64,000 nt of DNA, from positions 372,001 to 436,000 of the forward strand of contig NZ_RIAX01000001.1 in the NCBI RefSeq assembly GCF_003719725.1, given 5' to 3'. Origin of the DNA: Planococcus salinus. Lineage in GTDB: Bacteria > Bacillota > Bacilli > Bacillales_A > Planococcaceae. The notes below the pieces were generated by a model. The model was not told where the DNA came from and made no database searches. It saw nothing but the letters and a program-made list of their open reading frames with translations. Below are positions 53,917 through 61,675 of the stretch, one piece after another. Numbering within the stretch: the first letter of the stretch is position 1; the number at the start of each line of letters is the position of its first letter. The translations under genes and the position numbers were made by a program.

Positions 53917-54416
53917 TGATGTTTGGTCAGTTCGAATACAATATGCCCGAGTTCCGGCAACACCAGCCGTTCCATGGCAAGCCTGACAGCTCCGCGGGAT
54001 CCCGGCAGGACGAAAATGGCTTTTTCCGAAGCCGTTCCTGCCGCCGCACGGCTGAGAAGCGCTTTGCTTCCGATATCTTCCGTGAAACTCAAAAACCGGA
54101 AAAGCTCCCCAAAACCGTCCAATTCCTTTTCGAAGAACGGACGGACCGCTTCAAGTGTCACATCCCGCTTTGCAATCCCCGTGCCTCCAGTCGTAATGAT
54201 GGCATCCACATCCTGCCGCTCCAGCCAGCTGGACAGCGTGCTGTGAATTTCTGCCATGTCATCTTTGACGATTTCAGAGGTGGTGATATCCACCTCTCGG
54301 TCCTGCGCCATTTTTCTCACCAGCGCTCCCCCGGTATCTGTTTCAAAGGTCCGCGTGTCACTGACGGTCATCACGGCAATCCGGATTTTTCGGTTTAACT
54401 GAAATGCTTCTGACAT
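53904..54416 (-). CDS. moaB: Molybdopterin adenylyltransferase-like MoaB
   Basis: A 170-residue MogA/MoaB-type protein: [66 protein letters not shown]. Adenylylates molybdopterin before MoeA acts. It lies 20 nt downstream of moeB on the same strand. Confidence 0.94.
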   Translation of the reverse strand: MSEAFQLNRKIRIAVMTVSDTRTFETDTGGALVRKMAQDREVDITTSEIVKDDMAEIHSTLSSWLERQDVDAIITTGGTGIAKRDVTLEAVRPFFEKELDGFGELFRFLSFTEDIGSKALLSRAAAGTASEKAIFVLPGSRGAVRLAMERLVLPELGHIVFELTKHHQSR

Positions 54417-54436
54417 TCGTTTTCTTCCTTTCGCTA

Positions 54437-55456
54437 TCAGCCGAACAGCTGATGGTACAATTTCCGTCCTTCCGACACATCACGGATCCCGTGAATCAGC
54501 AGGCGGCCATTCCCAAACAGCACCAATCGCCTGTCAAATACCTGCATTTCGACGAAATAAGGGGTCCGTTTCATTGCAGCGTTCAATCGGACGCCGATTT
54601 TCTCGGCATCATCCAACGTGATCGGCCGTTTCGGATCCGGCAGCACCTGAACGGCATCCCGTCCGCATAATACGGCATATGAGTGGTTCACTGCCGAGGC
54701 AAGCTCTGGAAACACCGGCTGTTTTCCGCATGTTTCGCAATCTTCATTTTTGATGCGGGAAATGCCGATATCCGCTTGTTCGTTTTCCCATAAATTGAAA
54801 TGGTGTACTTTTTTTCTCATGTTTTCTTTGTTGCCGGTCATCCATTTAAGCGCTTCTGCACATTGCAGCGCTGCTGTGACCTGAACTGCCGGTGAAATGA
54901 TGCCGGCGATGTCGCAGGTTTCATTCGCAGCCGGCAATACCGGCAACAGGCAGCGGAAACAGGCAGATGCACCGGGGATGAACGGAAATACCACACCCGA
55001 GCCGCCGACACAGGCACCGTAAATCCAGGGTTTTCCGTATTTTGCAGCTGCGTCGTTGATCAACAGACGTGTTTCGAAATTGTCCGTGGCGTCCATGATA
55101 AGGGTGCTGATGGAAGCCAGCCGTTCCATGAGTGTCGGGCTTACATTATCCAAATAAGTGAACAAATCCACATCACTGCGTATCGCTTTCAGTCTTTTTT
55201 CAGCCGCCGCCACTTTTGGCTCCATGGATTCCGCATTCTGTTCTGTAAACAGCTGCTGCCTTTGGAGATTGGACATTTCCACGTAATCCCGGTCAACGAG
55301 ATGGATTTCTCCCACTCCTGCCCGTGTCAACGTTTCTGCAATGGCCGATCCCAATGCGCCGCATCCGATGACCGTTACGATCGCTTCACTGATTTGCTGT
55401 TGGCCGGCTGGGCCGATCGGTTTGAATATGGTTTGCCTCGAATAGCGCTCACTCAC
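54437..55456 (-). CDS. moeB: MoeB/ThiF-family adenylyltransferase
   Basis: A 339-residue E1-like enzyme that adenylylates the MoaD (or ThiS) C-terminus. ATP motif VIGCGALGSAIAETLTRAGVG, DRDYVEMSNLQRQQLF, the DATDNFETRLLIND substrate loop and zinc pairs CFRC and CETCG. The last 60 residues form a small extra domain without a rhodanese Cys, so sulfur must come from elsewhere. GTG 55456 is preferred; GTG 55468 possible. Between narK and moaB in one operon (20-nt gaps). Confidence 0.9.
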   Translation of the reverse strand: MSERYSRQTIFKPIGPAGQQQISEAIVTVIGCGALGSAIAETLTRAGVGEIHLVDRDYVEMSNLQRQQLFTEQNAESMEPKVAAAEKRLKAIRSDVDLFTYLDNVSPTLMERLASISTLIMDATDNFETRLLINDAAAKYGKPWIYGACVGGSGVVFPFIPGASACFRCLLPVLPAANETCDIAGIISPAVQVTAALQCAEALKWMTGNKENMRKKVHHFNLWENEQADIGISRIKNEDCETCGKQPVFPELASAVNHSYAVLCGRDAVQVLPDPKRPITLDDAEKIGVRLNAAMKRTPYFVEMQVFDRRLVLFGNGRLLIHGIRDVSEGRKLYHQLFG

Positions 55457-55476
55457 TGAATGCCACACCTTTCCTG

Positions 55477-57006
55477 CTACTTGGAAAAACTCGAATTCGT
55501 GTTTTTGTTATTCCGGTATTCCTCGGTGATGTCTGTAAACGTTCCGACATACCTCACCACTTCTCCTGTATCATCTTTGACCGCACTGATATTCAGCCAT
55601 TGCAGATATTCTACACCATCTTTTTTCTTATTCCAAATTTCTCCCTGCCACATGCCCTGCTCTTTTATCTCCTGCCACATCTCTTTGTAAAATTCTTTGG
55701 ATTGTCTGCCGGATTTCATGATGCTTGGATTTTCGCCGACCACATCTTCTTTTTCAAAACCGGTCAATCTGGTAAATGCCGGATTGACGGTTCTGATTGT
55801 TCCAGAGACGTCTGTTACCAGGATGCCCTGGCCGGTCGAGTTGAACACTTCAGCCGCCAATACCAGCCGGTCCTGGTAATACATCCAAACAACAAGGACA
55901 AAACTTGCCAAAGCAACTTGCGATAACAGCATGAACCCGATGGAATATTGCCCTGTCAGAGAGAAGATGATGGAAAGCATGATCGGCGGGAAAAAGCCGC
56001 CAAGTCCACCCATCATGGAAACGATCCCATTGACAATCCCTGCCTGTTTATTGAAATAAAACGGCACCAGTTTAAAGATAACCCCATTGCCGATTCCTGC
56101 ACTGACCGCAATGGCCAGGCTTCCCACTGTGTAAAGGCCGATTGATGGAGAAAATGCAAGGATGATGGCGGCAATCGTGTATACCAGAAATGTCCCCATC
56201 AACAGCAGCAATGGCTGCAGTTTATCCGCAAGCCAGCCGCCAACCGGACGAAGGAACGTGGCGATGGCGATAAACCCGGCCGTTCGCATGCCCGCATCCA
56301 CTTCTGCCAAGCCGTAATTATTGACCAGGAAATTCGGCAAATAAATGGTAAAAGCAACGAACGAACCAAATGTAATGAAATAGAACAACGAGAAAAACCA
56401 CAGTTTTTCATTTTTATAAACGCCTTTGATTTGTTCGAAAATCGGTGTTTTGACTTTTGCTTCATGGCGGTCGCCGAAAAAGAAGTTTAAAGCGGCAAAT
56501 ACCAAAAGCAGGATCAGGTACAATTTAACGGTTGAAGACCAGCCGATCTGTGTAGCGATCAACGGAGCTGAAAATGTCGTAATGGCCGTCCCGATGTTGC
56601 CTGCCCCGTAAATCCCATTGACAAGACCGTGTTTTTCTTTCGGATAGTATTTCGGCAAAGATGTAACACCAACCGAAAATACCGCTCCCCCGATTCCCAG
56701 GAACAAACCGCCGATGATCAGATCGGTCATGGTAGAAGCTTCACTGATGTAAAACACGGGGAACAAAAGCAGGATAAAACTTACCAAAAAAATTATACGG
56801 GCTCCGAATACGTTGGCATAGTAGCCAAGCGGTATACGCAAAATGGAACCCAGTACCACTGGAACTGCCGTGACAATGGCCAGCCGCTCAGGCGGAATTG
56901 TAATATCTTCACTGATGAACGGTATGAGCGAAGAGATAATGACCCATACCATGAACCCGACGACCAGGTTCATCGTCTGTAACGGCAACTGCACTTTCTT
57001 AATCAT
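55477..57006 (-). CDS. narK: NarK-type nitrate/nitrite MFS transporter fused to PAS domain
   Basis: A 509-residue protein. Residues 1-380 form a 12-helix MFS transporter of the NarK/NarT group (RIPLGYYANVFGAR after helix 2, GIYGAGNIGTAITTFSAPL and GIVSMMGGLGGFFPPI as the two nitrate signatures). Residues 383-509 form a cytoplasmic PAS/PAC domain: EVFNSTGQGILVTDVSGTIR, NPAFTRLTGFEKEDVVGENP, and at the end YVGTFTDITEEYRNN. No kinase or other output domain follows. NarK homologues I know of lack such a tail, so this may be a self-sensing transporter. ATG 57006 lies 6 nt after AAGGTG. Start of the narK-moeB-moaB operon. Confidence 0.88.
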   Translation of the reverse strand: MIKKVQLPLQTMNLVVGFMVWVIISSLIPFISEDITIPPERLAIVTAVPVVLGSILRIPLGYYANVFGARIIFLVSFILLLFPVFYISEASTMTDLIIGGLFLGIGGAVFSVGVTSLPKYYPKEKHGLVNGIYGAGNIGTAITTFSAPLIATQIGWSSTVKLYLILLLVFAALNFFFGDRHEAKVKTPIFEQIKGVYKNEKLWFFSLFYFITFGSFVAFTIYLPNFLVNNYGLAEVDAGMRTAGFIAIATFLRPVGGWLADKLQPLLLLMGTFLVYTIAAIILAFSPSIGLYTVGSLAIAVSAGIGNGVIFKLVPFYFNKQAGIVNGIVSMMGGLGGFFPPIMLSIIFSLTGQYSIGFMLLSQVALASFVLVVWMYYQDRLVLAAEVFNSTGQGILVTDVSGTIRTVNPAFTRLTGFEKEDVVGENPSIMKSGRQSKEFYKEMWQEIKEQGMWQGEIWNKKKDGVEYLQWLNISAVKDDTGEVVRYVGTFTDITEEYRNNKNTNSSFSK

Positions 57007-57134
57007 CCAAATCACCTTTTTCACAAGTTTTCGGTACGATGATTTTGTATTGATTCCCTGTTTCTATTGTATCTATGTACCCTTATCTTTTTAATAAGGG
57101 AGTCCCCTCACCTTGTGGAGGGAAACCCTTATTA

Positions 57135-57160
57135 AAGCTGCTTCCAATTGGAAGCAGCTT
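57135..57160. repeat. Perfect palindromic hairpin
   Basis: AAGCTGCTTCCAA joined to its exact complement. A near copy (AAGCTGCT / AGCAGCTT) at 57629-57654 is the likely hemerythrin-operon terminator, so this one may be a duplicate left when repeats entered between them. The gap 57007-57661 has no gene. Confidence 0.65.
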
Positions 57161-57190
57161 CACAGCTTGTTGAGAAACGGTTTCGCACCC

Positions 57191-57314
57191 CGATATTCCG
57201 CAAAACAGCTCCGCTTTCCGGGGGGCTTGCGCCGAGCTAACTCGGGACTTCGTCCGAGTGGATCTCGACACTTCGCTTGGTCCCCCAGGAGTCTGCGCTG
57301 TTTTGCTCCATATC
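57191..57314. repeat. Intergenic mosaic repeat, copy 2 (124 bp)
   Basis: Same ends as 38956-39176: ATATTCCGCAAAACAGC and GCTGTTTTGCTCCATATC, but a different, shorter interior (CTCGGGACTTCGTCCGAG hairpin). A further repeat block at 57439-57582 shares ATCGCTGCGCTAGCTTCG and GCTAGCTTCGTCGCAAAGA with copy 1, and GCGGAAAGCGTCCGCC (inverted) with 11327-11342. Confidence 0.7.
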
Positions 57315-57628
57315 TCAGCTATGTTTCATATACGAAAACCCGAGTGATAGAATCTGTTACTATGTCAGTTAACAAAAAATCACTGGGAAGAAACTGAATG
57401 GAGTGGAAAGCCGCCGAAGGGTAAACATGTGCTCCTGTATCGCTGCGCTAGCTTCGTCGCAAAGACGTTGACCGAACTTTCTTCGGCCAACGTCTTTCCT
57501 GCGAGGACAGCGCGAGCCGAAGACCCTGGACTGAGCAAAGCGAAGGTAGCGGCTGAGGCCGTGCCCGCGGAAAGCGTCCGCCTGAAGCGAAATGAAGAAG
57601 TCCGACGAAAGTTTCTCGACAGCCATAA

Positions 57629-57654
57629 AAGCTGCTCCCAAATAGAAGCAGCTT
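57629..57654 (-). terminator. Terminator of nre/hemerythrin operon
   Basis: AAGCTGCT / AGCAGCTT stem 8 nt after the hemerythrin stop, followed by TTTTATGG on the minus strand. Confidence 0.65.
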
Positions 57655-57661
57655 CGTCAGA

Positions 57662-58192
57662 TCAAGTGATCAGGGTATTCATTTTTTCATAAAGTTCGTC
57701 ATGATCGACGGCTTTCATCAATTTTTCCGCCATCGGAAAAAGGACCGTCTCTTCTTTTACAAAATGGATGGTCAGGACCTCAAATGCTTCTCCCGCATCT
57801 TTGGCGACCGTTCTCATGTCATCCAGCGTCATCGTGTCGATGGTCCCGCGGGTATGGTGGAAGAAATGGCCGATGTACCCGTCGATTTCCTGGTGTTCGT
57901 CCTGGATGCCGACAAGGGGGCCTTGCTCAAACCCGATATAGGTTCCGAGCACCGGAAAGAAATGTTCTTCTTCCTTATCGGTGTGGTTCTTCAAAGGTTC
58001 GATAAATTCAAACAGTTTTTGACGCAGCAGCTTCAACTTCTCGCGCCCTTCCTCCAGCGTCATCTGTTCCTGCCTTTCAAAGTCCAGGACGAGTTCATGC
58101 CATTCTTCCATCAAATAGGACAGATAACGGTGCTCGTTTTCCAGCAGCCTCATCCCGGGTTCTGCAAATCTCAATTCTGCCTGTTCAGCCAT
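57662..58192 (-). CDS. Hemerythrin HHE domain protein
   Basis: A 176-residue four-helix di-iron protein. Candidate ligands are H in LENEHRYLSYLMEEWHEL, H and E in LKNHTDKEEEHFFP, H in GIQDEHQEID and H/E in LTIHFVKEETVLFPMAEKL. Proteins of this group bind O2 or NO or repair nitrosylated iron sites. It is 21 nt downstream of nreC, so it belongs to the nitrate-respiration regulon; protection from NO made during nitrate/nitrite reduction is a reasonable inference. ATG after AAGGAGG. Confidence 0.88.
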   Translation of the reverse strand: MAEQAELRFAEPGMRLLENEHRYLSYLMEEWHELVLDFERQEQMTLEEGREKLKLLRQKLFEFIEPLKNHTDKEEEHFFPVLGTYIGFEQGPLVGIQDEHQEIDGYIGHFFHHTRGTIDTMTLDDMRTVAKDAGEAFEVLTIHFVKEETVLFPMAEKLMKAVDHDELYEKMNTLIT

Positions 58193-58213
58193 TTGGAACC
58201 TCCTTTTCGTTCA

Positions 58214-58861
58214 TCAGAAATTCAGCAATTTTTTCTTCAGTGCATACTCAACCAATTCCGGCCGGCTCTTGAAATGCAGTTTTTCCATGATTTTCGCTTT
58301 ATGCGCTTCCACTGTTTTGACCGAGATAAACAACTTTTCGGCGATTTCCTTATTGCCATAGCCTTTTGCAATAAGCGGCAGCACTTCTATTTCTCGTTTT
58401 GACAACAATTCAAAAGGATCGCTTTCCGCTCCTTTCTGATCCTGGTGAATAAATTCACGCACCAGGGAAGTTGCCATTTTTGGGTGGATATACGTTCCGC
58501 CTGTATGAATCGTTCGGAGAGCCAGCAATAATTCTTCGTCCGGCGCATTTTTCAGCATATACCCCGAGGCCCCGTTTTTTAATACATGAAACAAATACTC
58601 TTCATCGTCGTGCATGGTCAAAATCAGGATTTTGGTTTCCGGATAATCTTCTTTGATTTTCCCTGTAGCGATTAAACCGCTTTCGCCAGGCGGCATGCTC
58701 AAATCCATCATGAGTATATCCGGCTGGTGTTTCGCCACCATCTGATACGCTTCGATGCCATCAGCTGCCAGTCCGACGACTTCCATATCTTCTTGAAATT
58801 TCAGGATCATCGAGAATCCACTTCGCACAATGGCATGGTCATCCGCTATGACAATTTTCAT
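58214..58861 (-). CDS. nreC: Response regulator NreC (NarL/FixJ family)
   Basis: A 215-residue regulator: receiver domain with [13 protein letters not shown], phospho-Asp in [15 protein letters not shown] and the conserved Lys in [11 protein letters not shown]; LuxR-type HTH with [40 protein letters not shown]. It activates nar and nir genes in staphylococci when phosphorylated by NreB. ATG 58861 is 4 nt after the nreB stop; upstream open frame is within nreB. Confidence 0.95.
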   Translation of the reverse strand: MKIVIADDHAIVRSGFSMILKFQEDMEVVGLAADGIEAYQMVAKHQPDILMMDLSMPPGESGLIATGKIKEDYPETKILILTMHDDEEYLFHVLKNGASGYMLKNAPDEELLLALRTIHTGGTYIHPKMATSLVREFIHQDQKGAESDPFELLSKREIEVLPLIAKGYGNKEIAEKLFISVKTVEAHKAKIMEKLHFKSRPELVEYALKKKLLNF

Positions 58862-58865
58862 CGCT

Positions 58866-59921
58866 TCAGCCTTCCTTTCGTACCGGCACACGCAGATGCA
58901 CCGTTGTTCCTTTGCCGGGTTCTGATTCTATTGCCACACTGCCGTCCAGAAGTTCCGCCCGTTCGTTCATTCCATACAGGCCCAGCCCGGTTCCGATCGG
59001 ATTGGTTCCTTTCCTGAATCCGACGCCTTCATCTTTGACAATGAGATGCAGCATCTCATTTTCTTCAAACAGCCTGACCTCCACTTGTCCCACTTGCGCG
59101 TATTTTACAGCATTTAATAGGGCTTCCTGCCCCACGCGGTAACAAACGGTCTCAATTTCATTTTCATAACGCTTTTTGTCCAATGCCGAAACAAATCGGA
59201 CTTCAAGGCCATAGCTTGAATCGATTCGTTTGAAATGCGACCGGAACGCCGCTTCCAGACCGAAATCATCAAGAGCGGCAGGACGCAACTCGACGGAGAT
59301 ATTGCGGATTTCATCCAGCAGTCTGGTCAGCGTAGCATTGGTTTCTTCGGTTTTTTCCAATACAACCGGATCTGTTGTCATGTACTTGAGAGCCCGGAGG
59401 TCCACCAGTGCACTCAGCAACTCCTGCGCTACACTGTCATGCAGTTCTCTCGAAATCCGCTTCCGTTCAAATTCCTGCGCTTTAATGACATGCTTCATCA
59501 ACGTATTCTGGTGCAATTTCTTCTGAGTTTCAAATTGCGTGGTCAAATCACGAAGCATAAAAACGCGGATTTCTTGCTCTGCATCGATGGTATGGAAAGT
59601 GGCGGCGTAAGGAATGACGCCTCTGCCTCTGGTGTCCAGGTATACTTGAAAAGAAGAAAAATCTTCAGCAGGCGTACTGCTCAAATAACATCCGAGACAG
59701 GTCTGCAGCTCTGCATCACTCGTATACCCTTTGCAGGCTCCACATATCGCCTGATCGACACCGCTTTTCAATTGTTCGAGCGCCTGTACATCCAGGATTT
59801 TTTCTGCGGCTGGATTCATGGCAACGGCTTTTCCACTGCCATCAAAAAAGAACATGGCTTCGGTGCTGTTTTCGAACATTTTGATCATCAGCTCATTCAG
59901 CTGGCTTTTGTCTGCAGACAT
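58866..59921 (-). CDS. nreB: Oxygen-sensing histidine kinase NreB
   Basis: A 351-residue cytoplasmic kinase. The N-terminal PAS domain holds the four cysteines of the oxygen-labile [4Fe-4S] cluster (C60, C63 in CGAC; C75, C78 in CLGC). The HisKA_3 phospho-acceptor is in [19 protein letters not shown]; the ATPase part has [13 protein letters not shown] (N box), VKDEGVGF (G1) and [12 protein letters not shown] (G2). Start ATG overlaps the nreA stop as TGATG. Confidence 0.95.
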   Translation of the reverse strand: MSADKSQLNELMIKMFENSTEAMFFFDGSGKAVAMNPAAEKILDVQALEQLKSGVDQAICGACKGYTSDAELQTCLGCYLSSTPAEDFSSFQVYLDTRGRGVIPYAATFHTIDAEQEIRVFMLRDLTTQFETQKKLHQNTLMKHVIKAQEFERKRISRELHDSVAQELLSALVDLRALKYMTTDPVVLEKTEETNATLTRLLDEIRNISVELRPAALDDFGLEAAFRSHFKRIDSSYGLEVRFVSALDKKRYENEIETVCYRVGQEALLNAVKYAQVGQVEVRLFEENEMLHLIVKDEGVGFRKGTNPIGTGLGLYGMNERAELLDGSVAIESEPGKGTTVHLRVPVRKEG

Positions 59922-60379
59922 CAATTCAGCGTCAATTCCTTTCCGTCCAGGTTCCCAATGCCCTGGTCAGCAGTCTTTTTCAGCAGTTCATTTTTTTCAG
60001 CTGTCATCAGATAAGGTTCCCGGTGTCCAGCCAGCAACACGCCCGCTACACGTCCCTTATGCCAGATCGGAACCGCTCCGATACTTTTCAGGTTTTCCAA
60101 AGTCAAAATTGGAAAGTTGAACAGGTCGTCTTTAACCGCAAAGTCCAGCACGTTTTCAATGAGCATCGGTTTTCCTGTTTTGAATACGACACCTGCCACT
60201 CCTTTGCCGGATTGCAGGACTATTTTCTTCAGACGGTTATTCTGATTTCCAGAGGCAAATTGCCATTTCAGTACATGCAGATTCTGTGCCGGTTCCACAA
60301 ATGCCAAAGCTACGACATCACAGTCAAGTTGCATACGGAGTTTATCAATCTGAGCTTGGCAATCTTCTTTATTTTTCAT
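59921..60379 (-). CDS. nreA: Nitrate receptor NreA (GAF domain)
   Basis: A 152-residue GAF-domain protein: DCQAQIDKLRMQLDCDVVALAFV, then GKGVAGVVFKTGKPMLIENV, FPILTLENLKSIGAVPIWHKGRVAGVLLAGHREP. In Staphylococcus carnosus NreA binds nitrate and restrains NreB. ATG 60379 follows AGGAGATAATAGG, which stands right after a hairpin that overlaps the narI stop codon. Confidence 0.9.
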   Translation of the reverse strand: MKNKEDCQAQIDKLRMQLDCDVVALAFVEPAQNLHVLKWQFASGNQNNRLKKIVLQSGKGVAGVVFKTGKPMLIENVLDFAVKDDLFNFPILTLENLKSIGAVPIWHKGRVAGVLLAGHREPYLMTAEKNELLKKTADQGIGNLDGKELTLN

Positions 60380-60397
60380 CCTATTATCTCCTATTAA

Positions 60398-60430
60398 AAA
60401 TTGAAAAGAGGACGAACCTCTTTTCAATTT
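60398..60430 (-). terminator. Hairpin between narI and nreA (terminator or attenuator)
   Basis: A perfect 14-bp stem AAATTGAAAAGAGG and complement with a 5-nt loop. The narI TGA stop lies inside it, and the T-tract is short (AATTTTTAATAG). Transcription of nreABC probably continues partly through it. Confidence 0.75.
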
Positions 60431-61113
60431 GTTGGTTTATGTCTTCTGTATAGAATATAACTTCTGCCCACATAAATCAAAGGAACACTCCAGACATGCA
60501 CAAGGCGCGTAAAAGGCCAGAAAGCGAAGATGGCAAAACCGGTCAGCACATGGATTTGGAAAGACAACGGCACATTTGTCATCAATGCGGCATTGGGACT
60601 AAAGTAAAATAATTCCCTGAACCAGACAGAGATCGTCATCCGGTAGTCAAAATCCGGATTGGCCGCATTGGTGAAAAACGTCGCGTATACGCCGATAAAG
60701 ACGATAAACAGGAGTAAGCTGTTGACAGCCAGATCAGAAAACGAACTTAACTGGCGGACACTTTTCAAAGAGAAGCGCCGGAACGTCAGGATCAGCATTC
60801 CCGCCAATGTTACCACTCCAAAAAATCCACCGATGTAAATGGCGCCCAAGTGGTACAAATGGTCGTCTACACCAAGTGCACGCATCCATGAAATGGGGAT
60901 GGCCAATCCGGCGACATGGCCGAAAATGACCGGGATAATGCCCAGATGGAACAGCAGGCTGCCGACCATCAGCTGCTTTTTCTCGATGAATTCACTGGAT
61001 TTCGCTGTCCAGTGAAATTTATCCACTCGGTATCTGTAAATGTGGCCGAAGATGAAAAGTGCAATGCAGATATAAGGGAACACCACCCATAATAATTGGT
61101 CAATTAGGTTCAT
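60424..61113 (-). CDS. narI: Respiratory nitrate reductase gamma subunit NarI
   Basis: A 229-residue cytochrome b with five membrane helices. It takes electrons from menaquinol through two haems b and passes them to NarH. His ligands are in FIFGHIYRYRVDKFHW, LFHLGIIPVIFGHVAG and QIHVLTGFAIFAFWPFTRLVHVWS. ATG follows GGAGGCACCGG and overlaps narJ by 14 nt. Confidence 0.96.
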   Translation of the reverse strand: MNLIDQLLWVVFPYICIALFIFGHIYRYRVDKFHWTAKSSEFIEKKQLMVGSLLFHLGIIPVIFGHVAGLAIPISWMRALGVDDHLYHLGAIYIGGFFGVVTLAGMLILTFRRFSLKSVRQLSSFSDLAVNSLLLFIVFIGVYATFFTNAANPDFDYRMTISVWFRELFYFSPNAALMTNVPLSFQIHVLTGFAIFAFWPFTRLVHVWSVPLIYVGRSYILYRRHKPTN

Positions 61114-61675
61114 TGGCCGGTGCCTCCACTTCTATGCAAGCTTTAAATGTTTCCCGCAGGCCTTTGACCAAATGGAAATAAGGGCTGCCGTTTTTCTCCA
61201 GCGACTTGACCAGGTGATAGGTTCCGTCTTCCAATACCGCAATCAGGATCCGGAAACTCTCAGGCGCCCGGGGATCCCCGAGCCACTCAGCTGCGTACAG
61301 AAATTCACAGATGAGCGGCAGGTAATCGGACAGTTCCGATTCGGGCATTTCCAGGCCGAACATTTCATACAGCACTTTCAATTTGGCCAGCATCTGGCCG
61401 CGTTCCTTGGCGTCTTCAAATTTGAAGTACGTCATGAACAGCGTGCTGTCTTTCTGGAAATCGAACGTCTCCGTATACATTTCCTGGATATCGTCCAGGC
61501 TTCGTTCATGCATCAGTTTCCAGTAAGTTTGCACATAGTCATATGCGGGATGATCGGCTTCAAATGATTCTTCGATTCGGGCAGGATGAAAATCCAACTT
61601 TTCCGGATACGTCAGATGATGGGAAAAGAATCCGAACGAATCTTTGAAGGTATAAAGTTTTTCAATATTAATCAC
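61100..61675 (-). CDS. narJ: Nitrate reductase assembly chaperone NarJ
   Basis: A 191-residue TorD/NarJ-like chaperone, needed to load Moco and Fe-S clusters into NarG before membrane attachment; not part of the final enzyme. FFSHHLTYPEKLDF and LPLICEFLYAAEWLGD are typical. The open frame extends into narH; GTG 61675 behind GGGGGATCTGG gives the expected length. Confidence 0.92.
   Translation of the reverse strand: MINIEKLYTFKDSFGFFSHHLTYPEKLDFHPARIEESFEADHPAYDYVQTYWKLMHERSLDDIQEMYTETFDFQKDSTLFMTYFKFEDAKERGQMLAKLKVLYEMFGLEMPESELSDYLPLICEFLYAAEWLGDPRAPESFRILIAVLEDGTYHLVKSLEKNGSPYFHLVKGLRETFKACIEVEAPANEPN

Noticed and set aside
53826-54398. 190-codon plus-strand frame after moaC
   Set aside because: Antisense to moaB, whose motifs are unmistakable.
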